DNA from: an uncultured Christensenella sp. | GTDB lineage: Bacteria > Bacillota > Clostridia > Christensenellales > Borkfalkiaceae | DNA: 7,014 bases | Assembly: GCA_910583545.1 (NCBI GenBank) | Contig: CAJTXM010000028.1 | Span: 1 to 7,014, forward strand | Direction of reading: 5' to 3' | In this document: in pieces, positions 1 to 6,114 of the stretch | Numbering within the stretch: position 1 is the first letter of the stretch | Layout of the letters: each line of letters opens with the position of its first letter | The notes under the pieces: generated by a model | The model's database searches: none | Told to the model about the DNA's origin: nothing | Seen by the model: only the letters and a program-made list of their open reading frames with translations | Made by a program: the position numbers and the translations under genes

Positions 1-85
1 TGGTGGGAGGAGGTGGATTCGAACCACCGAAGTCGGAGACGTCAGATTTACAGTCTGATGCATTTGGCCACTCTGCAATCCGCCC
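1..85 (-). tRNA. tRNA-Tyr (anticodon GTA)
   Basis: Read on the minus strand, the gene starts GGGCGGATTGCAG and ends with an encoded CCA at positions 3-1. The anticodon stem TCAGA/TCTGA encloses the loop CTGTAAA, giving anticodon GTA. A long variable arm follows the anticodon stem, as expected for a bacterial class II tyrosine tRNA. The T arm GGTGG/CCACC with loop TTCGAAT is intact. The acceptor stem pairs GGGCGGA with TCCTCCC except for a C4-U69 mismatch. It is the last gene of the cluster visible here; further genes may follow beyond the left edge. Confidence 0.95.
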
Positions 86-97
86 GTATTTAGTTTT

Positions 98-119
98 TTA
101 CCCCGTAAAAACGGGGTAA
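98..119. other. Hairpin in the Thr-Tyr tRNA spacer
   Basis: TTACCCCGT (98-106) pairs perfectly with ACGGGGTAA (111-119) around an AAAA loop, filling most of the 40-nt spacer. In the direction of tRNA transcription (minus) it is followed by A residues rather than a U tract, so it is more likely a processing or spacer hairpin than a terminator that would separate tRNA-Tyr from the cluster. Confidence 0.6.
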
Positions 120-125
120 CATTTT

Positions 126-201
126 TGGAGCTGGTGATTGGAATCGAACCCACAACCTGCTGATTACAAATCAGCTGCTCTGCCAGTTGAGCTACACCAG
201 C
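126..201 (-). tRNA. tRNA-Thr (anticodon TGT)
   Basis: On the minus strand it starts GCTGGTGTAGCTCAAC and ends with acceptor CACCAGC, discriminator T and encoded CCA. The anticodon stem CTGAT/ATCAG encloses TTTGTAA, giving anticodon TGT. The D arm (AGCTC...GAGCA) and T arm (TGTGG/CCAAT region with loop TTCGATT) are recognisable, and the total length is 76 nt. It is separated from the upstream tRNA-Phe by only 14 nt and is probably processed from the same transcript. Confidence 0.95.
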
Positions 202-215
202 AAACCGCCGTGCGG

Positions 216-291
216 TGGTGCCTTGGGGTGGAATCGAACCGCCGACATACGGATTTTCAGTCCGGCGCTCTACCAACTGAGCTACCAAGGC
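216..291 (-). tRNA. tRNA-Phe (anticodon GAA)
   Basis: On the minus strand it starts GCCTTGGTAGCTCAGT. Anticodon stem CGGAC/ATCCG-type pairing encloses the loop CTGAAAA, giving anticodon GAA. The acceptor GCCTTGG pairs with CCAAGGC, followed by discriminator A and an encoded CCA. The length is 76 nt. The 14-nt spacer to tRNA-Thr contains CCGC/GCGG (205-208 with 212-215), a short hairpin abutting the CCA end. Confidence 0.96.
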
Positions 292-293
292 GT

Positions 294-311
294 AAGCGGT
301 TAAAACCGCTT
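294..311. other. Hairpin in the Asp-Phe tRNA spacer
   Basis: AAGCGGTT (294-301) pairs with AACCGCTT (304-311) around a 2-nt AA loop as drawn; the real loop would open a base pair or more. There is no U tract in the transcribed (minus) direction, so it looks like a spacer or processing hairpin within the tRNA transcript. Confidence 0.5.
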
Positions 312-321
312 TAAAAAAATA

Positions 322-398
322 TGGCGACCCGAAACGGGCTCGAACCGTCGACCTCCAGCGTGACAGGCTGGCGCTCTAACCAACTGAGCTATCGGGCC
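322..398 (-). tRNA. tRNA-Asp (anticodon GTC)
   Basis: On the minus strand it starts GGCCCGATAGCTCAGTTGG. The anticodon stem CCAGC/GCTGG encloses CTGTCAC, giving anticodon GTC. Acceptor GGCCCGA pairs with TCGGGTC (one G-U pair), with discriminator G73, the expected aspartate identity base, and an encoded CCA. The length is 77 nt. Confidence 0.96.
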
Positions 399-476
399 AT
401 AAATTTATTAAATTGCTTTGGCGGACTTCCACTCGCGTTATCAACTCTTTGTGACGACCGCTTATAACAAAATTTT

Positions 477-553
477 TGGTGGGCCTTCACGGACTCGAAC
501 CGCGGACCAATCGGTTATGAGCCGACCGCTCTAACCAACTGAGCTAAAGGCCC
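477..553 (-). tRNA. tRNA with CAT anticodon: tRNA-Ile2 (lysidine type) or elongator tRNA-Met
   Basis: On the minus strand it starts GGGCCTTTAGCTCAGTTGG and ends with acceptor AAGGCCC, discriminator A and encoded CCA. The anticodon stem CGGCT/ACCG region carries the loop CTCATAA. It is not an initiator: the first pair is G1-C72 rather than the mismatched C1-A72. The acceptor has C4-G69 and C5-G68, which in E. coli are features recognised by TilS, the enzyme that converts C34 to lysidine so the tRNA reads AUA as isoleucine. That favours tRNA-Ile2, whereas the gene order CAT-Asp-Phe-Thr-Tyr matches clusters where I recall this place being occupied by Met. It is the first gene of the cluster, 20 nt downstream of the predicted transcription start. 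Confidence 0.93.
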
Positions 554-579
554 TTGTACTTAGCGCACAATGCTTAAAT

Positions 580-608
580 ATAATAATATACGCTAAAATT
601 TTTGTCAA
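580..608 (-). promoter_or_regulatory. Promoter of the tRNA cluster
   Basis: On the minus strand TTGACA (608-603) and TATTAT (585-580) are separated by exactly 17 nt. Transcription would start near 573 and run into the CAT tRNA at 553. The -35 is a perfect sigma-A type hexamer and the -10 matches five of six positions. No terminator separates it from the small protein gene ending at 629, so readthrough from that gene into the tRNAs is also possible. Confidence 0.8.
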
Positions 609-628
609 GTATTTTCTTGCGTATTTTA

Positions 629-784
629 TTATAAATTTTTATTATTTTTATCTTCTTCTTTCTTCGTCTCGCCGTCGCCCCCTTCCTCTATCTCTGCGAG
701 CATTTTTAAAATTTCTTCCTCGCTGAGTTCTTCGGAAGTCGGCTGTAATTTGCCGTAAGCTAATTTATCGTGATGAATTGTCAT
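629..784 (-). CDS. Small acidic hypothetical protein, 51 residues, probable leaderless start
   Basis: This short ORF encodes a 51-residue protein beginning MTIHHDKLAYGKL, followed by an acidic predicted helix (EELSEEEILKMLAEIEE) and a charged tail rich in Lys, Glu and Asn. There is no signal peptide, membrane segment or cysteine. I do not recognise its function. The compact N-terminal part reads like a conserved core, and the tail like a disordered extension. An in-frame ATG six codons upstream (802) would give 57 residues, but that codon lies inside the promoter, between the -35 and -10 boxes, so it should not be transcribed. The chosen ATG falls seven bases downstream of a perfect TATAAT, at the predicted transcription start, so the mRNA would have no leader and no Shine-Dalgarno site. 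The gene sits between the lipoprotein terminator and the tRNA promoter, on the same strand as both. Confidence 0.65.
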   Translation of the reverse strand: MTIHHDKLAYGKLQPTSEELSEEEILKMLAEIEEGGDGETKKEEDKNNKNL

Positions 785-790
785 AAAAGA

Positions 791-819
791 ATTATAACCC
801 ATTAACTTGTTAAAGTCAA
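791..819 (-). promoter_or_regulatory. Promoter of the 51-residue protein gene
   Basis: On the minus strand TTGACT (819-814) and a perfect TATAAT (796-791) are separated by 17 nt. Six bases, TCTTTT, separate the -10 from the ATG at 784, so the predicted start of transcription is the A of the start codon. The -35 overlaps the last U residues of the upstream lipoprotein terminator, so one unit ends exactly where the next begins. Confidence 0.75.
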
Positions 820-851
820 AAAAAGAAGCCCCTTTCGGGACTTCTTTTTTT
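818..851 (-). terminator. Intrinsic terminator of the large lipoprotein gene
   Basis: A 15-bp stem with one C-A mismatch pairs AAAAAAAGAAG-CCC (818-832) with GGG-CTTCTTTTTTT (837-851) around a tetraloop that reads GAAA on the minus strand. The stem lies 9 nt after the lipoprotein stop codon in the minus direction and ends in a seven-U tract. The flanking A and T runs make it potentially bidirectional. Confidence 0.9.
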
Positions 852-859
852 GTATTTAA

Positions 860-3800
860 TTAATTAACTATCGGCTCCATATGAGTATAACTCATATAAA
901 AGAATTTAACTTCACCGCCGACAGTGTTAATAGTATATGTTCCTGCCTTTCCGAGCTCAATAGTAAATTCGGTATTTGCCGCAGTTTCATATTGAGATGC
1001 ACTGAAACCCTCGGGTCCAGAAATTGTTATTCCTCTCGTAGATGCTTTGGCTTGGAATTTAATTTTGAATACTGCGTTATCTGATTGAGTTGTAAAAGTG
1101 ATAGTTCCTCCGTTGGAAGAAATATAACCGTCTACCTTATTAGATAACTTGACACTGCCGTTTGTAAAGCCGTCGATTGTAGTATTAATTGCTCCTCCTG
1201 AACCAACTGCCAAACCTGCCGCAGTTAAATTTGCCACATCAAGCGTATGCGTTACTTCTACTGTTTGAGGAGGTTCGGAAATTGTTACAGTGCAGGTTGC
1301 GCTGACGTCACCTGCTTCGGCTGCAAGAGTTGCAGTTACTGTTACCGTGCCTGCTTTAAGACCTTCTATCATACAAACCGTATCATCGTCTTCTACGCTT
1401 GCTATAGTGCTGTCATTGTCGCTGTAAACATAGCTCCAAGTGATTGCACCGTGAGCGGTTGCACCTTCGTCGAACAAAACTTCAAGCATTACGCCGTCGT
1501 CACCGATAACGATAGAGTATTCATCCTTTTCAAAATAAATTGCAGTTGCCTGTTTTTCGGGAACGGCGACTGTGACCGAAGCGGTAAACTCTTCAAGGTT
1601 GTTGTTATATACCGTAACGGTAATAATTGCTTCACCTGCGCCTATCGCGGTTACAATTCCGTCTTTAACCGTTGCGACGGTATCGTTACTCGAAGACCAC
1701 TCCACATTGTAAACGTCGGTTGCGTCCGAAGGATTTATAACGTAGACGAACTCCAACGCAGTGCCTGCGGGGATTTCGATAGGAGCGGCGCCGATTTCAA
1801 CGCCGTCGGCTCTTTCGATTGAAACGCTTTCAACGGGAACGGCTATTACGGTAACGTTTACGGACTTTGTATAAACTTTACCCGAATTATCGGTTACGGT
1901 AACAGTTATTTCCGCCGTGCCTGCCGCCTTGCCCGTAACCAAACCGCTTTGGTCAACGGTTGCCGTTTCGTCGTTGCTTGACGACCAGACGACGGACTTA
2001 ACGTTATTTGCCTCGACAGGCTCTGCTACGGCATCAAGCTGAACGGTTGAATTGACGTGTACGTTTGCTTCGGTTACGGCTTCGCCGTCCTTGCTGATTT
2101 CAACGCCCGTAACGGGGATTGCTTTAACTTTATAAGCGTTGACAGTCTGATTTATTACGGTAATTCTTGCACCGCGCGTCGTAACGGACGAAGGGCACGA
2201 AATCGTGTACCAGCCTTCTTTCATTACCTGGAAGACTATTTCAACGACGGTAGTTCCAGTCATCTCGTAAGTACCGTCTTCAATACCATCCTTTACTTCG
2301 GTTGCCGAGGTTGCGCCTGCTATCCAGTTACCATTTTCATCCTTTAAACCAAGTCTTGATTTATTGCTTCCGCCTGTTGACGCAAATTTGACCGACAGCG
2401 AACCGCCTGCGGCAAAATAAACTTTCAAACCGTCGTCTTTATTCTGAATGCAGTTATTGCTCGTTCTGTAAGTGACAAGATCCGTTCCCTGTATTTGCAG
2501 AAACGAATTGACCGTTCCTTCGAAATCAGCCTGAACGAGAACCGCGTTGTCCGCCTTTTTGGGAATAGCGCCGTAACTGAAATTATTAGTCTTAGCTTCA
2601 ACCATTACCGCTTCGACGGTTCTGACGTAGAGCGTTACGTTTGAGTAAACTTCTTCGCCGTCATATTTAACGGTAAAGTTTTCGTCCGTATAATAATTGC
2701 CGTCGTCGGGGTCAATCATCAAAGCAGAATTTCCGTCCGTAGGGTCGGAAAGCTTTTCGACAGCGACGCTTGCGCCGTACTTGACGGTAACGTCCAAAAG
2801 CGTGCCATTGAGAGTAATAGTATAGGTCTTTTTATCGAGCTCACCTGCAAGCCACTCGGCAAAGCCGTCTTGCAGAGCTTTCTGCGCATTGTAAACGTCG
2901 TCAACGCCGTCTTCTTCGGTTATGCCCTGAACTGCGGTGTCGTAAGCAGCAAGAGTTTCCGTTTTAAGCTCTGCCGCGAACGCACTGTCCTTTTCGGTTA
3001 CGTCGATAAACGCGTGATTTGCTTCAATAAATTTTTTATAATCTTCCTTGATGATTACCTTCATTTCTTCGACGGTCTTGCCTGCCGTAGCTATCTTCGA
3101 ATCGATAGAAGCTTTGACCGCGTTAACTCTTGCGGTAATTACCGTCAGGAAGAAGTTTTCACTCGTATCATCGGCAAAACCGTCAAGGTCGGTTATACCG
3201 TCTGCAACAGTATTGACTGCGTTTGTTTTTTCGGCGTTTATTACGTCCTGTAAAGCCTGTTCCAAAGCGGCGATGTCGTCGTTTCTGTAATTTGCGATAT
3301 CCTGCTTTTCAATTTCTTTTTTAGTTTCACGCAGAATAATTTCGGCGTCGGTTGCAAGATCAGATAATGCGGATTTAACATTTGCAACTATCGCGCCTGC
3401 CGCTTCCTTAGCCTTTTCATAACTGTCATACGAATCGTAATCGAATTCGACTTTCATTGCTTCGTCATACTGTGTTTTAAAAATCTGATAATTTTCGGGG
3501 GGAAACTCTTTTAATATATTACCTCCTTCCGAAGCAAAATAATTGTAACATATTTCCTTATCGGATAAAATATGTTCTTTCCCCTCTCCGTTTTCGTCGA
3601 CTGCGGTAAACGCATCGAGGACGGCTTTTAAAGTTGCGCCCGCCGTAACCGTCGGCTCGGCGGTATCGTCGGGAAGGACGAGTTTCGACGCGTCTTTTTC
3701 ATTCAGAATTTTAGCTATCTGTTCCGCGTACTCTTCAACGCTCTGGGTGTAATTTGCCGAGGGGAACTGCCCGTTGACGTAATCAATAGCCGACTGCTGA

Positions 3801-5644
3801 ACATCGCTTGCGACAGTATTCATTGCCGTTACGGCTTCGTTATACGCAGTATAAGCCGAAACGAAGTCGTCCGTGGCATTTAATACGGTTTTGCCTGCGT
3901 CGTAAGCCTTTTTAACGCTGTCCGCGTTGGTTTTATGAGTGCCGTTTTCGGTATCGGTCATTTCTGAAAGTTTTGCGGAAAGTTTTTCGACGAGTTCCGT
4001 CTTGTATCCGTCTAATGAAACCGCCGTTCCGCAGACCGCAATATTATCAACGACGTTATTGCGCTCGCCGCCGTTAGAAGTCAGAGCCGTGAATCCCGTC
4101 AAAGATTCAATTCCATCAGCTTCGGTAAGCACTGCCGTACCGTTGATTTTTAAGGTAAATTTCTTGTTTTCGTCAAGCTTAAATTCTATTTTGTAAAGCG
4201 TGCCTGCCGAAGACGCAACCGCGGCCGCGGGCGTCAATTCGGTAGCGCCTGCGGATAATCCGCCCGTACCTATAGTGCCGTTTAAAATATATCTGAAATT
4301 GCCCTCTCCGACAGCCATTATCTGAAGGACGGTCTTATTCTGATTTTTAAAATTTATACTGTTATAGAAACCGTCTTTCTTGGCGGATTTGCTCATCGTA
4401 AACTCGAAATAGCCTTCAACGGAAGAAACAACACCGAAATCGGTCACGGCAAGCACGTTCTGTGTGCCCTTCACCGCACCGCCTACGGTCAGAGCGCCGT
4501 TTTCCACTTTGTAGCTTCCTTCGGTCAAAGCCGATTTCTCACCTGCCACATAAACGCCAGCATTGCCGTAAACTCCGCCGTGAACGGGAACGTTTTCCGT
4601 TGTAACGTTTGAAAAATCTTCGGCAATTATATTGTCTTCTCTTGTGGAAAGAATCTCGTACACGGTTTCAGGCGTTTTCCACTTGGCATAAAGGGTAATG
4701 CTTTCGTTTACAGCAGTGCCGAAATCGAAAGGCTGTGAAAACGTTTCATTGTCGACGTACCAACCGCCGAACACAAAACCTGTCTTTTTGGGAGTTTCGG
4801 GAATTAACACCGAAGAGCCCTTGTCGATTTCCTGCGGTTCAACCGTTGTTGCCCCTTCGCCGGTGACAAAAGTTACCGTAATTTTTTCTACGGGCTGAGG
4901 GGGCACTTCGTTCGGAGTAAATTTAGCGTAGACAGAAACGTTTGCGTTTATTACTGCATCGAAATCAAATTCGGTCGCACCGCCCTCTTCCGTGAACCAA
5001 CCGACAAAAGTATGATCGGGCATAGTCGGATCGGTTTCGGGGCGCGTAGCTTTTCCGCCCTTGTCGATTTCCTGTGCCTCCACTGCCGTTGCGCCGTCGG
5101 GCGTTACGAAAGTTACAGTTACCTTTCCTTCGGGCGTAGGAGGCGTTTCACCGTCGGGCGTCCAATGCGCCGTCAAAGTTATACTTTCATTTATTACCGT
5201 ATTAAAATCGAACGCCGTCGTTGCGCCGTCTAAAAACCAACCTGCAAACGTGTGATCCTCTTTCGTAGGATTATTCGGCTTGGTTGCTTTTCCGCCCTTA
5301 TCTATTTCCTGCGCTTCGACAGCGCTGCCGCCGTCGGAGTTGAAGGTTACGGTAACTTTCACAACGGGAACGGACATAGCCCATTCGCAGACGTCGCACT
5401 TGCCGTCGGGAGTCTTGGTTTCGGTGCCGTTGACGTATTCGTCGATATGTACCTCTTTATCAGACGGTTCGTGTCCGCAATCGGATTCTTTCCAGTGTCC
5501 GTCCTTGTCTTTCGACCATTCCGCTTTGTAAGCGTGTTGATGCTCGTCATCACCGCAACCGCTGCAACCGGCAATTGCCGAAATACCCGTACTCATTACC
5601 GTAGCGACAACGAATGCGGACAAAACCTTGGTCCATTTTTTCAT
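860..5644 (-). CDS. Very large multidomain surface lipoprotein with InlB B-type repeats, lectin-like and BIG2 domains
   Basis: This 1594-residue exported protein begins MKKWTKVLSAFVVATVMSTG and has a lipobox IAGC, predicting lipidation at Cys27 and anchoring to the outer face of the membrane. Domains in order: a His/Cys-rich segment (about 35-90; H35, H37, H50, C56, H58, C83, C86) that could bind a metal; three Listeria-Bacteroides (Flg_new, InlB B-type) repeats at about 96-161, 174-242 and 254-322 joined by proline-rich linkers; a lectin-like beta sandwich (about 328-546, ending in the typical DNIAV strand); a long helical FIVAR-like region (548-937); a degenerate B-type fold (940-1010); a beta sandwich (1020-1172); three BIG2 Ig-like domains (1178-1267, 1269-1361, 1363-1455); and a final beta sandwich (about 1465-1594). 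No catalytic domain, LPXTG motif or C-terminal anchor is visible. Established families suggest adhesion or carbohydrate binding; the actual ligand is unknown. The start is supported by GGAGGA six bases upstream (5651-5656). The gene is alone in its transcription unit. Confidence 0.95.
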   Translation of the reverse strand: MKKWTKVLSAFVVATVMSTGISAIAGCSGCGDDEHQHAYKAEWSKDKDGHWKESDCGHEPSDKEVHIDEYVNGTETKTPDGKCDVCEWAMSVPVVKVTVTFNSDGGSAVEAQEIDKGGKATKPNNPTKEDHTFAGWFLDGATTAFDFNTVINESITLTAHWTPDGETPPTPEGKVTVTFVTPDGATAVEAQEIDKGGKATRPETDPTMPDHTFVGWFTEEGGATEFDFDAVINANVSVYAKFTPNEVPPQPVEKITVTFVTGEGATTVEPQEIDKGSSVLIPETPKKTGFVFGGWYVDNETFSQPFDFGTAVNESITLYAKWKTPETVYEILSTREDNIIAEDFSNVTTENVPVHGGVYGNAGVYVAGEKSALTEGSYKVENGALTVGGAVKGTQNVLAVTDFGVVSSVEGYFEFTMSKSAKKDGFYNSINFKNQNKTVLQIMAVGEGNFRYILNGTIGTGGLSAGATELTPAAAVASSAGTLYKIEFKLDENKKFTLKINGTAVLTEADGIESLTGFTALTSNGGERNNVVDNIAVCGTAVSLDGYKTELVEKLSAKLSEMTDTENGTHKTNADSVKKAYDAGKTVLNATDDFVSAYTAYNEAVTAMNTVASDVQQSAIDYVNGQFPSANYTQSVEEYAEQIAKILNEKDASKLVLPDDTAEPTVTAGATLKAVLDAFTAVDENGEGKEHILSDKEICYNYFASEGGNILKEFPPENYQIFKTQYDEAMKVEFDYDSYDSYEKAKEAAGAIVANVKSALSDLATDAEIILRETKKEIEKQDIANYRNDDIAALEQALQDVINAEKTNAVNTVADGITDLDGFADDTSENFFLTVITARVNAVKASIDSKIATAGKTVEEMKVIIKEDYKKFIEANHAFIDVTEKDSAFAAELKTETLAAYDTAVQGITEEDGVDDVYNAQKALQDGFAEWLAGELDKKTYTITLNGTLLDVTVKYGASVAVEKLSDPTDGNSALMIDPDDGNYYTDENFTVKYDGEEVYSNVTLYVRTVEAVMVEAKTNNFSYGAIPKKADNAVLVQADFEGTVNSFLQIQGTDLVTYRTSNNCIQNKDDGLKVYFAAGGSLSVKFASTGGSNKSRLGLKDENGNWIAGATSATEVKDGIEDGTYEMTGTTVVEIVFQVMKEGWYTISCPSSVTTRGARITVINQTVNAYKVKAIPVTGVEISKDGEAVTEANVHVNSTVQLDAVAEPVEANNVKSVVWSSSNDETATVDQSGLVTGKAAGTAEITVTVTDNSGKVYTKSVNVTVIAVPVESVSIERADGVEIGAAPIEIPAGTALEFVYVINPSDATDVYNVEWSSSNDTVATVKDGIVTAIGAGEAIITVTVYNNNLEEFTASVTVAVPEKQATAIYFEKDEYSIVIGDDGVMLEVLFDEGATAHGAITWSYVYSDNDSTIASVEDDDTVCMIEGLKAGTVTVTATLAAEAGDVSATCTVTISEPPQTVEVTHTLDVANLTAAGLAVGSGGAINTTIDGFTNGSVKLSNKVDGYISSNGGTITFTTQSDNAVFKIKFQAKASTRGITISGPEGFSASQYETAANTEFTIELGKAGTYTINTVGGEVKFFYMSYTHMEPIVN
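4679..5359 (-). repeat. Three tandem Listeria-Bacteroides (InlB B-type) repeat units within the lipoprotein gene
   Basis: Units lie at about 5162-5359, 4919-5125 and 4679-4885 on the minus strand. Each encodes VTVTF or ITVTF, then VE(A/P)QEIDKG, a GGW(F/Y) or GWF core, FDF, and a closing strand ending in HW, KF or KW. The DNA is still similar: an 18-nt stretch at 4817-4834 recurs exactly at 5057-5074. Units 1 and 2 are closest in protein sequence (both VEAQEIDKGGKAT). This fits expansion by tandem duplication followed by drift. Confidence 0.85.
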
Positions 5645-5671
5645 TCAATTTCCTCCATTATTACAGAAAAA

Positions 5672-5769
5672 GGTTAAAAACTACGGTTCAATAATTCAAA
5701 GCATTCCGACCTGATAAAGTTTATTATTATCGGACAGCGTGTGAAACACGCTGTCCTTTTTAACCGTAG
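5672..5769 (-). promoter_or_regulatory. Structured 5' leader of the lipoprotein mRNA, possible conformational switch
   Basis: On the minus-strand RNA an 11-bp perfect hairpin GGACAGCGTGT/ACACGCTGTCC (5756-5732) and a 5-bp hairpin GATAA/TTATC (5731-5713) are enclosed by CTACGGTT (5769-5762) pairing with AACCGTAG (5688-5681). The 3' arm is directly followed by UUUUU. A competing 9-bp helix joins GGTTAAAAA (5765-5757) with TTTTTAACC (5680-5672). Both helices need the same GGTT at 5765-5762, so they exclude each other. I do not recognise a named riboswitch class. On the opposite strand the 11-bp hairpin plus TTTTT (5732-5761) would be a good intrinsic terminator, which may simply block antisense transcription. 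Confidence 0.45.
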
Positions 5770-5804
5770 GATAAAAAATTTTTCCGTTTGATTTGATTAT
5801 TTTT

Positions 5805-5833
5805 ATTTTATCACACAAACTGTTTCTTGTCAA
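5805..5833 (-). promoter_or_regulatory. Promoter of the large lipoprotein gene
   Basis: On the minus strand a perfect TTGACA (5833-5828) and TAAAAT (5810-5805) are separated by 17 nt. The predicted start near 5798 leaves a leader of about 150 nt before the ATG at 5644, long enough to hold the alternative structures described for 5672-5769. Confidence 0.8.
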
Positions 5834-5891
5834 CAAAATAGCCTGAACTGTGTGTTAATCATTTTAAAAATCTGATATAAATTTTCTTTTA

Positions 5892-5905
5892 ACGGTTTAA
5901 CCGTA
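5892..5905. promoter_or_regulatory. Possible operator palindrome ACGGTTTAACCGTA
   Basis: The sequence is an inverted repeat of ACGGTT/AACCGT with one extra central base. It lies between the divergent lipoprotein and tRNA-Pro promoters. The same half-site occurs at 5682-5688 and, inverted, at 5762-5768 in the lipoprotein leader. No regulator gene is visible, so this remains a weak candidate. Apart from it, the DNA at 5834-5953 shows no gene. Confidence 0.25.
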
Positions 5906-5953
5906 ATCGGATAACCTGAAAATTTTTAATTTAAAAAAGAGCACGAAAATCGT

Positions 5954-5982
5954 TTGACGGAAAATCAAAATAAATATATAAT
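5954..5982 (+). promoter_or_regulatory. Promoter of tRNA-Pro
   Basis: TTGACG (5954-5959) and a perfect TATAAT (5977-5982) are separated by 17 nt. The predicted start near 5989 is only about five bases before the mature tRNA 5' end, so the 5' precursor extension would be very short. Confidence 0.85.
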
Positions 5983-5993
5983 ATCAACTGTAT

Positions 5994-6069
5994 TGAGGCG
6001 TAGCGCAGTTGGTAGCGCGTATGGTTCGGGACCATAAGGTCGTGGGTTCAAATCCCGTCGCCTCAACCA
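5994..6069 (+). tRNA. tRNA-Pro (anticodon CGG)
   Basis: The acceptor TGAGGCG pairs with CGCCTCA, followed by discriminator A and an encoded CCA. The D stem is GCGC/GCGC. The anticodon stem TATGG/CCATA encloses TTCGGGA, giving anticodon CGG with the conserved U33 and G37. The T loop is TTCAAAT. The length is 76 nt. The first acceptor pair is U1-A72, whereas the E. coli and B. subtilis proline tRNAs I recall have C1-G72. It is a single-gene unit with its own promoter and terminator. Confidence 0.94.
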
Positions 6070-6070
6070 T

Positions 6071-6105
6071 AAAAAAGAGAGCAACCTACCGTTGCTCTCT
6101 TTTTT
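6071..6105 (+). terminator. Intrinsic terminator of tRNA-Pro
   Basis: A perfect 15-bp stem pairs AAAAAAGAGAGCAAC (6071-6085) with GTTGCTCTCTTTTTT (6091-6105) around loop CTACC, beginning two bases after the CCA end. The six closing U residues form the release tract. Confidence 0.92.
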
Positions 6106-6114
6106 ATTTCTTTG

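Noticed and set aside
4679..5359. CRISPR-like or non-coding tandem repeat
   Set aside because: The repeats are in frame, protein-coding, about 230-240 bp apart and diverged, matching B-type protein repeats.
881..5677. Numerous plus-strand ORFs of 66-191 codons opposite the lipoprotein gene
   Set aside because: They are shadows of a well-supported 1594-codon gene, with Cys/Ser/Arg-rich or low-complexity products and no promoters or ribosome binding sites.
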